Positions 61,220-64,000 of a stretch of 64,000 nucleotides of DNA are shown here, in pieces. A program made the translations under genes and the position numbers. The stretch is from NCBI RefSeq assembly GCF_024297065.1, contig NZ_CP101114.1, positions 434,001 to 498,000 on the forward strand, read 5' to 3'. Every line of letters begins with the position of its first letter. The first letter of the stretch is position 1. This stretch comes from Bartonella harrusi (GTDB lineage: Bacteria; Pseudomonadota; Alphaproteobacteria; Rhizobiales; Rhizobiaceae). Under the pieces are notes generated by a model, which was not told where the DNA came from, searched no databases, and saw nothing but the letters and a program-made list of their open reading frames with translations.

Positions 61220-61244
61220 ATAGCTCTTGCAGCAAATAGTTAGA
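61197..61244. repeat. Perfect 24-bp tandem duplication spanning the DAHP synthase stop
   Basis: TAGCTCTTGCAGCAAATAGT followed by TAGA is present at 61197-61220 and again at 61221-61244. The unit is a multiple of three, so the second copy repeats the C-terminal codons (ALAANS) and the stop in the same frame. Confidence 0.95.
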
Positions 61245-61366
61245 CAAAAAATCGCAGATATTTTTTGTTTCAGCTCTTTATGAAAAAGCATTTCTAAAAA
61301 AAGCAATATTTTCGATGATGAGAGCAGAGTTATGCTTACCAAACTGATGAAATGATACAAAGGCTT

Positions 61367-63028
61367 ATGAAAAATGATTTTCGGGTAGCAATTGCCCAAT
61401 TAAATCCTGTAGTTGGTGATATTGAAGGAAATTTTTCTCTTGCTGTAATGGCGCATCAAAAAGCGAAGGAAGAGGGAGCTGATCTTGTTTTATTCACGGA
61501 GCTTTTTATTAGTGCTTATCCGCCGGAAGATCTTGTTCTCAAAGCTGCTTTTACAAAAACATGTGAAGATGCTGTTAAAAAGTTAGCAAAAGCAACAATA
61601 GGGGGGCCAGGAATTATAATTGGTCTTCCTCTCATGCATGATAATACCATTTACAATGGTGTTATGCTTCTTGATGAAGGACAGATCATTGCTGAAAGCT
61701 ACAAGTTTGATTTACCTAATTATGCTGAATTTGATGAAAAGCGCCTCTTTTCTCCCGGTCCACGCCCTGAGCCAATTCTCTATCGCGGGATAAAACTAGG
61801 AATAGTCATTTGTGAGGATATTTGGAATGATCCCTCTCTATGTGCTGAGCTTGGTAATAAAGGAGCTGAGATCATCCTTGTTCTTAACGGTTCCCCCTAT
61901 TCTCGTAATAAAACATTAAAACGGATAGAGGTTGTTTATGCGCAAGCGCTTCAATCTGGTAGACCTATTATTTATGCTAATCAAGTTGGAGGCCAAGATG
62001 AACTCGTTTTTGATGGAGGCTCTTTTGCGTTAAATGGGCAAGGCAAAATGGTTTTTCAAATGAAACATTTTGAAAGCCATATTGCTCTCACGCATTGGCA
62101 ACGGAAAACGACAGAATGGCAATGTATTTCTGGTCCAAATGAAAATCTTCTCAGTGGGTTAGCTGCTGATTATCAAGCCTGTGTTTTGGGTTTGAGAGAT
62201 TATGTTAATAAAAACCGCTTTAAAGATGTTATTCTTGGCCTTTCGGGAGGAATTGATTCAGCTCTTTGTACAACTATAGCGGTGGATGCTCTTGGTGCTG
62301 AGAGAGTTCGCACTGTAATGATGCCCTATCATTATACTTCACAAGAATCATTAAAAGATGCTAAGGAGTGTGCGCGTCTTTTAGGATGTCATTATGAAGT
62401 AGTCCCGATTGTGCAACCTGTTGAAGCTTTTTTGAAGACAATGGCGCCTGTTTTTGTAGGATTATCTCCTGATATTACAGAAGAAAATCTTCAAAGTCGT
62501 GTACGCGGCACCATCTTGATGGCGCTTTCCAATAAATTTGGCTCCATGGTGGTAACAACAGGCAATAAGTCAGAAATGGCTGTAGGATATGCAACACTTT
62601 ATGGTGATATGAATGGGGGATTTAATCCCCTTAAAGATATTTATAAAATGCAGGTTTATGCATTAGCAGAGTGGCGCAATAAAAACCACTTGCAAAATTT
62701 TAAAGGACCAGAAGGAATTGTCATTCCCCTCAATGTTATAGAAAAGGCACCTTCCGCAGAACTTCGGGAAAATCAAAAAGATGAAGATTCTCTTCCTCCT
62801 TATCCTGTTTTGGATGATATCTTGCAATCTCTTGTAGAAAATGACATGAGTGTTTGTGATATTGTAAAACGGGGGTATTTACGGGAAACAGTTGAGAAAA
62901 TTGAACAGCTTCTTTATGGTGCAGAATATAAAAGACGACAATCGGCTCCTGGTGTAAAAATCAGTCACAAGAACTTCGGTCGTGATCGTCGTTATCCTAT
63001 TGTCAATCGTTTTCGCGATAAAAATTGA
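61367..63028 (+). CDS. nadE: Glutamine-dependent NAD+ synthetase
   Basis: The 553-residue protein has an N-terminal nitrilase-type glutaminase domain (FRVAIAQLNPVVGDIEGN, catalytic Glu in LFTELFISAYPPEDL, Cys in IVICEDIWND) and a C-terminal NAD synthase domain with VILGLSGGIDSALCTTIA near residue 290 and TGNKSEMAVGYATLYGD. It amidates deamido-NAD using glutamine ammonia and ATP. ATG 61367 has AAAGG at five bases; ATG 61352 in frame lacks a site. It ends 12 bases before gltX1. Confidence 0.95.
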   Translation: MKNDFRVAIAQLNPVVGDIEGNFSLAVMAHQKAKEEGADLVLFTELFISAYPPEDLVLKAAFTKTCEDAVKKLAKATIGGPGIIIGLPLMHDNTIYNGVMLLDEGQIIAESYKFDLPNYAEFDEKRLFSPGPRPEPILYRGIKLGIVICEDIWNDPSLCAELGNKGAEIILVLNGSPYSRNKTLKRIEVVYAQALQSGRPIIYANQVGGQDELVFDGGSFALNGQGKMVFQMKHFESHIALTHWQRKTTEWQCISGPNENLLSGLAADYQACVLGLRDYVNKNRFKDVILGLSGGIDSALCTTIAVDALGAERVRTVMMPYHYTSQESLKDAKECARLLGCHYEVVPIVQPVEAFLKTMAPVFVGLSPDITEENLQSRVRGTILMALSNKFGSMVVTTGNKSEMAVGYATLYGDMNGGFNPLKDIYKMQVYALAEWRNKNHLQNFKGPEGIVIPLNVIEKAPSAELRENQKDEDSLPPYPVLDDILQSLVENDMSVCDIVKRGYLRETVEKIEQLLYGAEYKRRQSAPGVKISHKNFGRDRRYPIVNRFRDKN

Positions 63029-63040
63029 GTATTATTTTTT

Positions 63041-64000
63041 ATGATAAAAGTTCGTTTTGCCCCCTCTCCAACAGGTTATATTCACATTGGTAATATTCGT
63101 ATTGCCTTGTTCAACTGGCTTTATGCGCAAGCGCATAAAGGAGCCTTTATTTTACGCTATGATGATACAGATGTTGAACGCTCTAAACAGGAATATATTG
63201 ATGCTATTGCCGTTGATCTTGAATGGCTTGGTATTCAACCAGATGAAATTTATCATCAATCCAAGCGGTTTAGCCGATATGATGAAGTTGCAAAAATACT
63301 CAAACAACGCGGCCTTCTTTATCCCTGTTATGAGACTGCTGAAGAATTAGATCGGCGTCGTAAAATCCAACTTTCACGCAAATTGCCTCCTATTTACAAT
63401 CGTGCTGCATTGAAATTGACATCAGAAGATAAAGAAGCTTTTGAATCGCAAGGACGTAAGCCGCATTGGCGTTTTCTTCTCCCTAATTTTGAAGATAATC
63501 CTTTACAAACAAAGCGAACAGAAATTTGCTGGGATGATGCAGTAAAAGGAAAGCAGACAATTGATTTATCCTCTCTTTCAGATCCTGTTTTAATTCGTGA
63601 AGATGGAAGCTACCTTTATACATTACCCTCTGTCGTTGATGATATCGATATGGCTGTGACACATATTATTCGTGGAGATGATCATATTACAAATACAGGT
63701 GCTCAGATCGCTCTTTTTAAAGCTCTCAATGCAGAATTACCAGTTTTTGGTCATATTAATTTATTGGCTACAATTTTAGGAAAAGGGTTTTCAAAACGGA
63801 ATAATGATCTTTCTATTCGTTCTCTACGAGAAGAAGGATTTGAATCTATAGTTGTTCAATGCCTTGCTGTTTTGATTGGGACATCGCAAAATGTGCATCC
63901 CTATCGTCATCAAGAAGCGCTTTTAGAGCATTTTAATCTTCAAGAGACATCACGATCGGTTGCTAAATTTGATATTGCTGATCTTTTAACCTTGAATAGT
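63041..64000 (+). CDS. gltX: Glutamyl-tRNA synthetase, first type (GltX1), partial
   Basis: 320 codons are open to the window end. The protein begins [29 protein letters not shown] with the HIGH motif, and the ATP-binding KMSKS-type motif near residue 247-251 reads [13 protein letters not shown]. Related enzymes usually have LSKR followed by TG or LG, so FSKRNND is an unusual variant. Other features ([33 protein letters not shown]) are normal. It is a paralogue of the gltX at 51.7-53.1 kb; in many alphaproteobacteria one copy charges mainly tRNA(Gln). The C-terminal anticodon domain is outside the window. Confidence 0.93.
   Translation, partial: MIKVRFAPSPTGYIHIGNIRIALFNWLYAQAHKGAFILRYDDTDVERSKQEYIDAIAVDLEWLGIQPDEIYHQSKRFSRYDEVAKILKQRGLLYPCYETAEELDRRRKIQLSRKLPPIYNRAALKLTSEDKEAFESQGRKPHWRFLLPNFEDNPLQTKRTEICWDDAVKGKQTIDLSSLSDPVLIREDGSYLYTLPSVVDDIDMAVTHIIRGDDHITNTGAQIALFKALNAELPVFGHINLLATILGKGFSKRNNDLSIRSLREEGFESIVVQCLAVLIGTSQNVHPYRHQEALLEHFNLQETSRSVAKFDIADLLTLNS

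Overview
The window is one contiguous stretch of a low-GC alphaproteobacterial chromosome, almost certainly Bartonella (Rhizobiales) or a very close relative. This rests on alphaproteobacterial gene content (NDUFA12-DUF2155 pair, EipB, LpxI, class II DAHP synthase, two GltX enzymes), gene order resembling Brucella-type Rhizobiales but AT-rich, and long non-coding stretches with decayed phage-type integrases and adhesin fragments. All calls come from reading the sequence; no database search was run.

Layout. 0-3.8 kb: end of gatB, an NDUFA12-like protein, a DUF2155 protein, a decayed integrase, a rhomboid protease and convergent rlmB. 3.9-18.2 kb: the transcription/translation block tRNA-Tyr, tRNA-Gly, tuf, tRNA-Trp, secE, nusG, rplK, rplA, rplJ, rplL, rpoB, rpoC. 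18.2-24 kb: mostly decayed DNA (integrase pseudogene, its leader repeats, a filamentous-haemagglutinin fragment) around an intact nitroreductase and serine dehydratase. 24-30.7 kb: a D,D-carboxypeptidase with a SPOR domain, clpS-clpA, a HIT protein, a RidA protein and eipB. 30.7-44 kb: rpsB-tsf-pyrH-frr-(decayed uppS)-cdsA-rseP-bamA-lpxD-fabZ-lpxA-lpxI-lpxB, covering translation factors, phospholipid, outer-membrane assembly and lipid A. 44-50 kb: a polar amino-acid ABC transporter with tandemly duplicated binding proteins, followed by integrase debris. 50-56.7 kb: gltA and gltX on the minus strand, comEC on the plus strand, then pseudogenes that include a recognisable LHH-type nuclease toxin tip. 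56.8-64 kb: rpiA, a DUF2059 protein, glutathione reductase, class II DAHP synthase, nadE and a second gltX that runs off the end.

Main points of interest: (1) the position between frr and cdsA, where uppS is expected, holds a 0.76-kb non-coding stretch with a recognisable but broken UppS core, so this essential enzyme must be encoded elsewhere if the reading is right; (2) a dispersed leader repeat from the 5' side of the integrase genes is present in about six copies, two of them with almost no integrase body left; (3) fragments of a contact-dependent-inhibition or two-partner-secretion exoprotein lie at 23.4 kb and 56.5 kb; (4) the two adjacent binding-protein genes come from a recent duplication that also copied their upstream DNA. 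No intact mobile element, CRISPR array or rRNA operon was found. I did not find a clearly new multi-gene system; the unusual material is mostly genome decay and duplication.
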